From positions 89,602-153,601 of the forward strand of contig NZ_AVBF01000002.1 of assembly GCF_000770635.1 (NCBI RefSeq): DNA of 64,000 bases, given 5' to 3'. The translations under genes were made by a program, and so were the position numbers. Origin of the DNA: Pontibacillus yanchengensis Y32. Lineage in GTDB: Bacteria > Bacillota > Bacilli > Bacillales > BH030062. Under the pieces are notes generated by a model. The model ran no database searches. It worked only from the letters and a program-made list of their open reading frames with translations, and was not told the DNA's origin. Shown piece by piece: positions 17,831-25,653 of the stretch (the first letter of the stretch is position 1; every line of letters starts with the position of its first letter).

Positions 17831-19159
17831 TCACTGTAATAGAGGGATAATTAGGCCAGCTAATAATAGTATTAACGCTCCACCTAAACGGGAGGAAATT
17901 TGTGCAAATGGCATCAGCTCCATGCGACGGGAAGCAGATAGCACGGCTACGTCTCCTGTACCACCCATGTTGGCCATACATAAACCAGCTGTGATAGCGG
18001 ATTCGATTGGATAGAAACCTACTAGTTTTCCAAGTAATCCCGCTCCTAATATGGCTCCGGATACGACTCCAAAAACGGTAAGAATATATGGTAGGGTCAA
18101 TGCTTCCAATACGGTATTTAAATCTGTATAAGCAATACCAATTCCAAATAATAAAGCAAGGGTCCAATTGTTTGCGACAAACTTATACCATTGACTAGCA
18201 CCCTGAATAATGTTTTGAGGAATAATATCCGCAATCTTAGCGACTGCCACGACAATGATCATCAATGCATATGGGTGAAGCGGAATAATATCCCCTAATA
18301 GATTTCCTAACGTAAAGAATGTAATAGCTGCCAGTAAACCTATGCCCATCTTCTGAATATCGTACGTATGCTGTTCTTCTTTATAATGAAATCCACTAAT
18401 CAATTTCCCGTTCCCTGTTAAGGAAGGGACTTTAGTACCTAACAGATTCAGCATACTAGCAAGGACGATGGCAAAGACATTCCCTAGCGCAAGCGCTGGT
18501 ACTAGAATAGAAATATAATAGCTCGGGTCATTCCCCATAATTTCGGAATAGATTTGACTCATCGGAACGGCACCAGCTCCCATGCCTCCTCCCATAATCG
18601 GCATGGTAATAACCATAACGGCATCTCTAATCGAAAATCCTGCAATAGCCCCTAACAATCCTGCCATTAAAGCCGCTCCAACAATTGCACCGAAAATAGG
18701 TAAAAAGTATCTCAACCCAACCTTCATCAATATCTCTCTGTTCATTCCTAGAATACTACCGGTAATTAATGCGGCAATATAAAAGCTCAAGAAGCCTCCA
18801 TCTTTCATAAAGGTCGTCATGGTCGTGACAGAGGAATCCGGCAACCATCCCATGTACACCATAAACGCCGCACCAAATATCGCAACAATAGCTCCTCCAC
18901 CTAAGAACGTTTTGATAATAGGAGTATTGTCTCCAATCCAACCAAACAACTCTCCTAGAATCATCATAAGCAACAAGCTTCCAATCATCCCGCCTGGCAA
19001 ACTTCCACTATAAAGACTAATCAACGTAACAACACCAAAAATACTAAACCAAAGAACAGGAATTCCAAAGATCGTAAATCCTTTTTTCTTCGTTTCTGGT
19101 TGCACGTCTTGTTGATAAGCTTCCTCTTCGTAATTCCACTCTCTAGCGGCCTGACTCAT
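17831..19159 (-). CDS. 2-hydroxycarboxylate transporter (2HCT family, CimH/MaeN-like)
   Basis: 442-aa secondary transporter of the citrate/malate family. It has about eleven hydrophobic helices after a 40-residue polar N-terminus. The two family-typical Gly-rich reentrant loops are visible: VITMPIMGGGMGAGAVPMSQ and AGLCMANMGGTGDVAVLSAS. It imports malate or citrate with Na+ or H+. The adjacent citrate/malate-type two-component system makes induction by the external carboxylate likely, and a cre-like box precedes it. The ATG at 19159 has AAGGAG 8 bases upstream; the in-frame GTG at 19168 overlaps that site. Confidence 0.92.
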   Translation of the reverse strand: MSQAAREWNYEEEAYQQDVQPETKKKGFTIFGIPVLWFSIFGVVTLISLYSGSLPGGMIGSLLLMMILGELFGWIGDNTPIIKTFLGGGAIVAIFGAAFMVYMGWLPDSSVTTMTTFMKDGGFLSFYIAALITGSILGMNREILMKVGLRYFLPIFGAIVGAALMAGLLGAIAGFSIRDAVMVITMPIMGGGMGAGAVPMSQIYSEIMGNDPSYYISILVPALALGNVFAIVLASMLNLLGTKVPSLTGNGKLISGFHYKEEQHTYDIQKMGIGLLAAITFFTLGNLLGDIIPLHPYALMIIVVAVAKIADIIPQNIIQGASQWYKFVANNWTLALLFGIGIAYTDLNTVLEALTLPYILTVFGVVSGAILGAGLLGKLVGFYPIESAITAGLCMANMGGTGDVAVLSASRRMELMPFAQISSRLGGALILLLAGLIIPLLQ

Positions 19160-19181
19160 ACAGATCACTCCTTGTTAGATT

Positions 19182-19195
19182 AGAAAGCGCTTCCA
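19182..19195 (-). promoter_or_regulatory. cre-like site upstream of the 2HCT transporter
   Basis: The core GAAAGCGCTTCC is close to the palindromic GAAAGCGCTTTC form of cre. It matches 12 of 14 consensus positions on either strand. It sits 23-36 bp before the start codon. Confidence 0.5.
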
Positions 19196-19266
19196 ATTGA
19201 TTGATTTCATTTTAGAAAAATTCACAAAACGTTCATATATTGTGAAACTATTGTTATTATTGTAAT

Positions 19267-19295
19267 TAAAAAAAGTAGCCTCTCCGGCTACTTTT
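19267..19295 (-). terminator. terminator of the two-component operon
   Basis: AAAAGTAGCC pairs with GGCTACTTTT around a short loop, with further T's on the minus strand. The response-regulator stop codon lies inside the stem. Confidence 0.75.
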
Positions 19296-20016
19296 CTACA
19301 TATTGTTCAATGATATGCTGGTTTTGTTCATTCAAATAATACTTGTAAATAGGTCTCCCCACACCATACACGAGTTCCTCTTTTAAATAACCGATGTCAC
19401 TCAGAAACTTCAAATACTTGCGCACCGAAACTCTCGAAACTTTCGTAGCCTCTGCCATTTCATTGGTCGAAAAGGCTTCTGGAGAATTACTTTCAATCGT
19501 TTCCCTAATCGTTTCTAGCGTATTTTTCGTCAAGCCTTTTGGAAGCGTTTGAGGAGTAAAATCCCTAGCCTTTCCTTCCTGCTCCTCTTTCCGTAACAGA
19601 ACATCCACATCTTTCTGGGTAACAGGACTATCATGACGCTGTATCGTGAACCGATTCGCCTTATATTTATGAAGGGCTTCATATAGACGCTCATATTCAA
19701 ACGGCTTAATCAAATAATCAATGGCCCCAAGGCGTAACGATTGCTGGATCTGATCCATTTGAGATGCAGCGGTAATGAGGATAACGTCCACATCTTCCTC
19801 TTGTTTTCGCAGCTTTTTTAAGAAATGAATGCCATTTATCCCTGGCATGAATACATCTAACAAAATAAGGTGGACTTCCTTTTCCTCGAGCAATTGCATC
19901 GCCTCTTCCGCATGAGAAGCAACTCCGATAACCTCAAACCCCTCTACTTCGCTGGTATGCTGTTTATTCAACTGAGCTACCATCGGATCGTCTTCAACGA
20001 TAAGCACCTTAATCAT
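19288..20016 (-). CDS. response regulator of the CitT/DcuR/MaeR type
   Basis: 242-aa regulator. The receiver domain starts MIKVLIVEDDPMVAQLNKQH with the phospho-acceptor Asp in LILLDVFMPGING and Lys in YLIKPFEYERL. The C-terminal winged helix (FSTNEMAEATKVSRVSVRKY) matches the citrate/malate-responsive family. The start at 20016 overlaps the kinase stop region by 8 bases and has GGAGG 8 bases upstream; an in-frame upstream ATG would give an unlikely 19-residue extension. It likely activates the adjacent 2HCT transporter gene. Confidence 0.92.
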   Translation of the reverse strand: MIKVLIVEDDPMVAQLNKQHTSEVEGFEVIGVASHAEEAMQLLEEKEVHLILLDVFMPGINGIHFLKKLRKQEEDVDVILITAASQMDQIQQSLRLGAIDYLIKPFEYERLYEALHKYKANRFTIQRHDSPVTQKDVDVLLRKEEQEGKARDFTPQTLPKGLTKNTLETIRETIESNSPEAFSTNEMAEATKVSRVSVRKYLKFLSDIGYLKEELVYGVGRPIYKYYLNEQNQHIIEQYVEK

Positions 20017-21616
20017 CACTTCTACCTCCTCCCTCATAAGGAATGATAATGGTAAAGGTCGTTCCGGAAGCATAGGATTCCACTTCGATGGAACCGTCTA
20101 ATTCCTCTACACTCTGCTTCGTAATAAATAATCCAAAGCCTCTGTCCGTTCCGTCTTTAGTAGAAATACCTTTCTCAAAAATGGCCTCCTCCTGCTCGTT
20201 AGGAATACCTGGCCCATTATCACGCACCACCATCGTCATAAGATCATCTATAAAGGAAAGATCTACGTGTACCTCTTTGTTATCATCATTTGCAGCAACA
20301 CTCTCGATAGCATTATCGATCACGTTACCTAGAATCGTAATCACCTCATGCGTAAAAGCGGAGTCCGTTTCCGGAATTTCCGTCTCACATGTAATGATTA
20401 AATCGACTTTCTCTTCCCGGGAATAACTCATCTTCCCTATTAAAAAACCTGCAAAAGCAGCATCTTTTACGTATTTGGTAACATTACCTACTTCATGAGC
20501 AGAGTGATCTACTAAATGCGTTATGTAGTTTTTCACTTTTTCATATTCTTCTAACGCTATCATCCCCTGTAACACATGGAGCTTGTTCATAAATTCATGG
20601 GACTGAGAACGTAATGTATCCGCATACATCTGTACTCCCGTTAGTTGCTCCGCCAATTGATTTACCTCCGTTTTATCACGGAATGTGGCGATAGCACCTA
20701 TAATTCTATCATTTACTACAATAGGGACTCGATTGGTAATAATCGATAGACCGTTAATATTCTGTTCCTGATCGACCCCTATTTCCTTGCCTTCTAGCAC
20801 GTGATTTAATCTGGAATTCGGAAGATACTCATTAATATTTAGCCCAATCGGGTCTTTCGTTTCCAACCCAGCTTTTTTAAGAATATCTCGAGCTGAACGA
20901 TTCACCAACACAATAGTCGCATCGTTATCAATCGCAATAATCCCCTCATGCACCGATTGAAGCATCTGATTCCTCTCCTCATGAATACGAGCAATCGTCG
21001 AAGGCTCCAATCCAAACAAACTACGCTTAATATAACGAGCGAGCAACACAGCCCCCACAATTCCAACCATCATGCCAATTAAAGATCCTATCAAAATCCG
21101 CTTCTGACTTTGCATCATAGAAGACTGCACCGCCTCGAGCGAAATTCCTACAGCCACAGCCCCTACCTGATCCCCTTTCTCTCCAAACACAGGAGTGAAC
21201 GCACGGAGCGAATCACCAAGCGTCCCCGTAGAACGCGACACATACTCCTCCCCTTCTAAGACCCTTTTCTCATCTCCCCCAACAAAATGCTTCCCAATCC
21301 TCTCAGGCTTCGGATGAGACTTTCGGATCCCTTCCATATCCATCACCACGACAAACATAACCCCAGCATCCTTCTGCACTTCCATCGCATAACTTTGAAT
21401 ACTTTCCTCCGTCGGATCCCCTTGTAACCCATCCTGGACCACTTGAGAATCCGCAACCGTCCGAGAGATGATGACCGCTTTTTCCCTTAATTGAGTTTCA
21501 ATATTTTCGGTAGTAGAATTTCTAATCAGTACCCCTGTAATAAGCAAGGAAATAATGACGACTAGACAGACAAATAGTGTGATGACAGTGCTAAGTTTGA
21601 GAGGATGTTTTTTCAC
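20009..21616 (-). CDS. sensor histidine kinase of the CitA/DcuS/MaeK type
   Basis: 535-aa membrane kinase. It has an N-terminal helix (VITLFVCLVVIISLLITGVL), a periplasm-facing sCache domain (about 40-170, with the ligand-region Arg/His stretch SHPKPERIGKHFVGGDE), a second helix, a PAS domain, the SPOB-type phospho-acceptor SHEFMNKLHVLQGMI, and HATPase_c (NVIDNAIESV, DNGPGI, GFGLFI). It senses an external di- or tricarboxylate. The GTG start has GGAGG 7 bases upstream. It is co-transcribed with the overlapping regulator gene. Confidence 0.92.
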   Translation of the reverse strand: MKKHPLKLSTVITLFVCLVVIISLLITGVLIRNSTTENIETQLREKAVIISRTVADSQVVQDGLQGDPTEESIQSYAMEVQKDAGVMFVVVMDMEGIRKSHPKPERIGKHFVGGDEKRVLEGEEYVSRSTGTLGDSLRAFTPVFGEKGDQVGAVAVGISLEAVQSSMMQSQKRILIGSLIGMMVGIVGAVLLARYIKRSLFGLEPSTIARIHEERNQMLQSVHEGIIAIDNDATIVLVNRSARDILKKAGLETKDPIGLNINEYLPNSRLNHVLEGKEIGVDQEQNINGLSIITNRVPIVVNDRIIGAIATFRDKTEVNQLAEQLTGVQMYADTLRSQSHEFMNKLHVLQGMIALEEYEKVKNYITHLVDHSAHEVGNVTKYVKDAAFAGFLIGKMSYSREEKVDLIITCETEIPETDSAFTHEVITILGNVIDNAIESVAANDDNKEVHVDLSFIDDLMTMVVRDNGPGIPNEQEEAIFEKGISTKDGTDRGFGLFITKQSVEELDGSIEVESYASGTTFTIIIPYEGGGRSDD

Positions 21617-21743
21617 TTTATCACCTCCACTTTCTTTAAATTATTTTCCTTTATTTAAGCATACATAATAGGTGGATGAAATACCTGTACTTAACTTGGC
21701 GGATAGATAAATTTTCAATATTTGCTGAATACTGCCTATGAGT

Positions 21744-21812
21744 AAACAAATATAGGGACGGTTCTTGTGTTTGTATAGTAATAAACAAACATGAGAACCG
21801 TCCCTATGTTTT
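21744..21812. repeat. long palindromic REP-like element
   Basis: Two arms of about 29 bases around a short loop. The shared core ATAGGGACGGTTCT pairs with AGAACCGTCCCTAT, and outer parts CAAACAC/ATGTTTG pair with a few mismatches. Palindromes with a GGGACGGTTCT core recur in Bacillaceae genomes and resemble REP sequences mobilised by Y1 (TnpA_REP-type) transposases; that link is from memory and inference. It sits at the left edge of the defence island. Confidence 0.6.
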
Positions 21813-21825
21813 AATCATTTCATCA

Positions 21826-21914
21826 TTAACTTAGAAGTTTTCTTTTGAGATATGTCACACACTCAACATGGTTTGTAGAGTACTAGCAGACATATTGATG
21901 TAGAAGTGTTTACC
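21826..21914 (-). pseudogene. fragment A: possible 3' end of an RlmCD-type methyltransferase gene
   Basis: On the minus strand a short open stretch reads NHVECVTYLKRKLLS then stop (HVECV codons at 21856-21870). It resembles the RumA/RlmCD C-terminus; the intact gene at 41474 has [12 protein letters not shown]. The stretch upstream of it, back to GGTAAACACT, also matches fragment B at 27769-27880. No gene of which it could be the end is nearby, so it looks like a displaced gene end at an insertion border. Identification rests on a short motif. Confidence 0.4.
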
Positions 21915-22118
21915 TAATACAAACTATTGATGGTATATACTGCTTACATTTTGAAATGTAATCTTAATGAAAAACGATCTATAGATCTGAAAGATTACCA
22001 CTATAACGAAATTTCCCCATTCCTGTTTCAGGATAATTGGGAGGGGTGATGTTTTGATAAAGGCATTGTATAATTGAAATCCCATACCTAATTTTTCCCG
22101 GTACATCATACCATAAAA

Positions 22119-23804
22119 TTAGGTGTTTAATAGTAAATCTTGTATGCCCCAACGGTTCAATGCCCCTTCAAAAAGTAGCTTTTGCCTTTCTTCAATAGCA
22201 GCTATGTCCCATTCATCATAGGTACAAATAGATTTAGTTATCTCTATTTTTGAATTTATATAGGTCTGTTTTTTTACATCAAATGATTTATTCTTCAACC
22301 TAGTGTTATATTCATTACCTAGAAGTGTTAAATTACCAATTCTATGTAGATATGTTTGATGTGTTTCCTCATCAACTTCCCAAACACCTAATTTCTTTGG
22401 CATAATATGTTCTAGATGGATTTTTGAATTGTTTTCTAATACTTGAATCTCTTGTTCGTTATAATTGTTAATGGCTCGTAAGATATATTTAGCTACTGAG
22501 CTTTTTTTTATGGTAAGGGTTCGAAAAGCATTTTCGAAATCTTCATCATTTAATAGTTCTGGTTTCAATTCTTTAAAAATTTCTTCACTAGTGGTAATTT
22601 GTTTTTCAGATATCTTAAAAGCTATTCCTGCAAATAATGTCTCATATTTATTCGCAACTCGACCTGCTACGACACAGTTTCTAAATATGAATGTTTCAAC
22701 CATTTGGACCACTTTTAAAATAGTATCCTCACTATATTGACTATTTACCATTGATAAAACAATAGGATAAAAAGAACGTGCATTAAGTGTTTTTAAGTTA
22801 GCAAGTACCTTATTAATTTCACTGTCAACAAAATAAAACTCTTCATTAGGTCTTACAAGTGTTTTATATACATCTGACATAGCTAATAAGTCTGTAACGA
22901 ATTCTTCACTTTTTTTGGGGGTGGAAACAAAATCTCTCATTCTTTTATATAGATCTTTTTCTCGAATGAAGTTTGATCTAGAATTCCAATAGTGTCTTAG
23001 ATAATTCGTAATATCTATATTATCCAGATTATCTACTGTTCTCATCCACTCACTTTTCACCTTCTCTATTAGAGTACCAGAAGTTCTAAACAAATGATTT
23101 TTTAATAGGTCAGATGTTTCTAAATCTTTACCACGAGCATTCAAAGTTTCAAAAATTATAAAAGCTTCGTTTAGCTCATCTGTTTCTACATACATAAGCT
23201 GGAATCCTGTGATGAAAGTACTATAGTAACTTGTTAATAGCTTATACTGTGCTTCATAATCATCTTCCTGATTTAGTTTCTTTTTAAGTTTATTGTAGAA
23301 AAAATCATAAGCTTGTTTTATTCTTTGATGAGAGTCTTCATTAGGTGGTGCATCTTCAGGTGAATTTATTTGAATATTTTTCCTAAAATATTCACTATCA
23401 ATTTCCCCCAGGGTCAGTCTAAGCTCATTTTCTTCTTCTGACCATCTTCCAATAAACTTCAGGCGTATATCTTCAACTTTATTGCGAGCACCTGATAGAT
23501 TTGAGGCTTTGAATAGTTCTTCAAATAAATCTCTTAAAGCAGCTAAGAAGATAATTGATGTGGTTGTACGTTGTTGACCATCGATAACGTATTTTTTCTG
23601 TTCATCTCTATTATCATGAATAACCACTTGCCCAAAGAAATGATTAAATGTCCTCTCTGAAATAGCGTAGTTAATATCTGCCCAGAAGTCATCAATTTGC
23701 TCTCCTTCTTCCCAGGCATATTCTCTCTGATAATCAGGTATAAAATATCTATCTTTCTGTAAAAATGAACCAACAGTTTCCTTGCCTGAGTTTTGAATTG
23801 CCAT
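22119..23804 (-). CDS. DUF262 and DUF1524 (HNH) protein, GmrSD-like Type IV restriction enzyme
   Basis: 561-aa single-chain protein. The N-terminal DUF262 (ParB-like nucleotidase) domain shows PDYQREYAWEEG (24-35) and YVIDGQQRTTT (72-82). The C-terminal DUF1524 HNH-type nuclease region shows IHLEHIMPKKLG (His as in the H of HNH) followed by HRIGNLTLLGNEYNTRLKNK. The GmrS-GmrD fusion class restricts DNA with glucosylated or otherwise modified cytosines, or other modified phage DNA. GGAGG lies 7 bases before the ATG. It stands alone behind its own promoter region (23805-23985), beside other defence genes. The modification it recognises cannot be read from the sequence. Confidence 0.85.
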   Translation of the reverse strand: MAIQNSGKETVGSFLQKDRYFIPDYQREYAWEEGEQIDDFWADINYAISERTFNHFFGQVVIHDNRDEQKKYVIDGQQRTTTSIIFLAALRDLFEELFKASNLSGARNKVEDIRLKFIGRWSEEENELRLTLGEIDSEYFRKNIQINSPEDAPPNEDSHQRIKQAYDFFYNKLKKKLNQEDDYEAQYKLLTSYYSTFITGFQLMYVETDELNEAFIIFETLNARGKDLETSDLLKNHLFRTSGTLIEKVKSEWMRTVDNLDNIDITNYLRHYWNSRSNFIREKDLYKRMRDFVSTPKKSEEFVTDLLAMSDVYKTLVRPNEEFYFVDSEINKVLANLKTLNARSFYPIVLSMVNSQYSEDTILKVVQMVETFIFRNCVVAGRVANKYETLFAGIAFKISEKQITTSEEIFKELKPELLNDEDFENAFRTLTIKKSSVAKYILRAINNYNEQEIQVLENNSKIHLEHIMPKKLGVWEVDEETHQTYLHRIGNLTLLGNEYNTRLKNKSFDVKKQTYINSKIEITKSICTYDEWDIAAIEERQKLLFEGALNRWGIQDLLLNT

Positions 23805-23985
23805 AATATATCCTCCATTATAGTTATTATATTATCTCTTTAATTTTTAAATGCAAATACTATTGTCTGATAAAGATTAACTCCCCTAACGTATTGATAT
23901 TAAATAAATTTTTAATAACAGTATGTAATATAATTAAAAATTTATCTATGCAAATATTTCAATACTAATTGTTAATATCCTCCAG

Positions 23986-24033
23986 CTAAAAGATAAGCAG
24001 GGAACCTTTACTAGGCCCCTGCTTACCTTTTAG
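23986..24033. terminator. bidirectional terminator after the GHKL three-gene operon
   Basis: CTAAAAGATAAGCAGGG pairs with CCCTGCTTACCTTTTAG with few mismatches. It ends the minus-strand operon that stops at 24049, and separates it from the DUF262 gene. Confidence 0.75.
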
Positions 24034-24048
24034 ACAACTCAAGTATCT

Positions 24049-24810
24049 TCACACTGGTGTAACTGTTTGAGACAGATCATAATAATAGCCTAAATACTCT
24101 AAAAATATTTCTTTCAATTCCTCTTTCTCTAACATAGGAGACATAATGACTGGGTAACTTTTATTAAATTCAAAGATTACACGTCTACCTACCCTTTCAT
24201 CCTTTCCTAGATCATCTCTCCCCTTTATTTTTGATTTCATAACTTTTGAAAGGTTCAAATCATCTATAATGCCTAATATATTTATTAAAAAATTTTCATT
24301 TCGGAATATTTCATATTTTATAATGTAATTGTATAAATCTAGATTATCAACTAGTAAACTATAATATCTTTTTCTTTCTCTTTCATCACCAACACTATCA
24401 TTTATATATTGAGCACCAAGAACACATTTATAAATATAGTTTTCCCAATCGAAGTTTTTTAGGACAATATTATGGAATTGGTTCATGCTTTGTGTGATTT
24501 GAGGATAATTTTTTAACAAAAATTCTCGTTTAGTTGTTACTAATAAGGAGTGCCAAAATAGCTCATCAAAGTGAATATCTCGATCTGTACTCAAATAATA
24601 TTCCGCCAAAATTTCAATAGCTTCAAAAAATAATTGTTTTTTATCTCCTTCATTTTCATGAGCCATATATATAGGAAACTCTGGGGCATGTTCTAGATTT
24701 ACAACTTCTCCCGAGAAATACTCGTCTTTAAGATGTATTTGATCTTCTAAAAAATCTTTATAAAACTGTTCATTTTGCTTATACCCATTAGCTAATAGCT
24801 TAACTTCCAT
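24049..24810 (-). CDS. uncharacterised protein, third gene of the GHKL operon
   Basis: I do not recognise this 253-aa protein. It is acidic and mostly helical by composition, with Tyr/Phe-rich segments (DWENYIYKCVLGAQYIND, RKRYYSLLVDNLDLYNYI). It has no signal peptide, membrane segment, coiled coil or obvious catalytic motif. Its start overlaps the preceding gene by 11 bases, so translation is coupled and its product probably acts with the other two. By position in a defence island it could be an effector, adaptor or immunity factor; none of these can be chosen from sequence. The terminator follows directly. Confidence 0.7.
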   Translation of the reverse strand: MEVKLLANGYKQNEQFYKDFLEDQIHLKDEYFSGEVVNLEHAPEFPIYMAHENEGDKKQLFFEAIEILAEYYLSTDRDIHFDELFWHSLLVTTKREFLLKNYPQITQSMNQFHNIVLKNFDWENYIYKCVLGAQYINDSVGDERERKRYYSLLVDNLDLYNYIIKYEIFRNENFLINILGIIDDLNLSKVMKSKIKGRDDLGKDERVGRRVIFEFNKSYPVIMSPMLEKEELKEIFLEYLGYYYDLSQTVTPV

Positions 24811-25651
24811 GTGAAATTAACCCCTTTACCACTGATGTATATTTTTCTAATATACGATCTGAAATTGCATATATTACTTCATCAATATTATTAATGCTCA
24901 GCTCTTCTATTAGTTTTTTCTTCATTAATCGATATAGCTTGAATTCTAATGGGTTGTTCGGTGGTTCAATAACTTCCAAATCCACATATTCACTATCTTC
25001 CCCGTTATTCACAATAAAGCGTTGAAGTGCAGCGTATAAACCAGTATATATATATGGGTGATTTAACGTATTGCTTTGGGGTAAGTTATTAAATTGGAAA
25101 TCTGGTTTCCTGTAATAAATAACGATTGTTTCGTGACTAAGTTCAATTTTTATATCTGATTTTAAATTAGCATCTAGTTTTTTCTCAAAAAGTTCCAATG
25201 GCTCTTTAAAGCTACCATCAAACAAGACGACATTTGAAAAACCTAGAATCGCATGCTTGGGTACTACTATCTCCTCTTTAAATAGATCATAAAATCCACT
25301 TAAATCTTCATTTTGTTTGAAGTCAATTTCAGCTTTTGATTGTATATGCATTTGAATGGAAGTACGTTTGCTAACAGATATACGTGATTTGGCAATTTCG
25401 ACAGATTTTTGATTCTTTTCTAATCTAAAAAACTTATTATCTTTTGATTGAATAATTAATATTAATTGAACATGGCCCTTTGTTAATAGATCGTTGATAA
25501 AGGGTGACTCAATTTCATATTGAAAATCAAAGCGGTAGTTATGAGTATTTTCATGTAATTCTACATCCAAAATAAAAAGATTTGTTGAATAATTATTAGA
25601 GTTATTCGTTAACACAGGGTATGGAAAATTTGCATCTTTTTTGTAAATCAT
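24800..25651 (-). CDS. uncharacterised protein, second gene of the GHKL operon
   Basis: I do not recognise this 283-aa protein. The N-terminal ~130 residues alternate hydrophobic and polar positions in a beta-strand-like way (NLFILDVELHEN, NYRFDFQYEIESPFI, VQLILIIQSKDNKFFRLE). A later part has NHPYIYTGLYAALQRFI and a helical C-terminus ending ILEKYTSVVKGLI. There is no signal peptide or membrane span. It begins 2 bp after the GHKL ATPase gene and overlaps the next gene by 11 bases. A beta-rich structural or target-recognition role alongside the ATPase is a guess. Confidence 0.7.
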   Translation of the reverse strand: MIYKKDANFPYPVLTNNSNNYSTNLFILDVELHENTHNYRFDFQYEIESPFINDLLTKGHVQLILIIQSKDNKFFRLEKNQKSVEIAKSRISVSKRTSIQMHIQSKAEIDFKQNEDLSGFYDLFKEEIVVPKHAILGFSNVVLFDGSFKEPLELFEKKLDANLKSDIKIELSHETIVIYYRKPDFQFNNLPQSNTLNHPYIYTGLYAALQRFIVNNGEDSEYVDLEVIEPPNNPLEFKLYRLMKKKLIEELSINNIDEVIYAISDRILEKYTSVVKGLISHGS

Positions 25652-25653
25652 TT

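Noticed and set aside
21901..21960. tRNA-like or att-type tRNA end at the island's left border
   Set aside because: No cloverleaf could be drawn; the repeat found instead is the HVECV-coding fragment.
21924..22109. 61-codon minus-strand frame upstream of the GmrSD-like stop
   Set aside because: No ribosome site, no recognisable domain, AT-rich intergenic composition.
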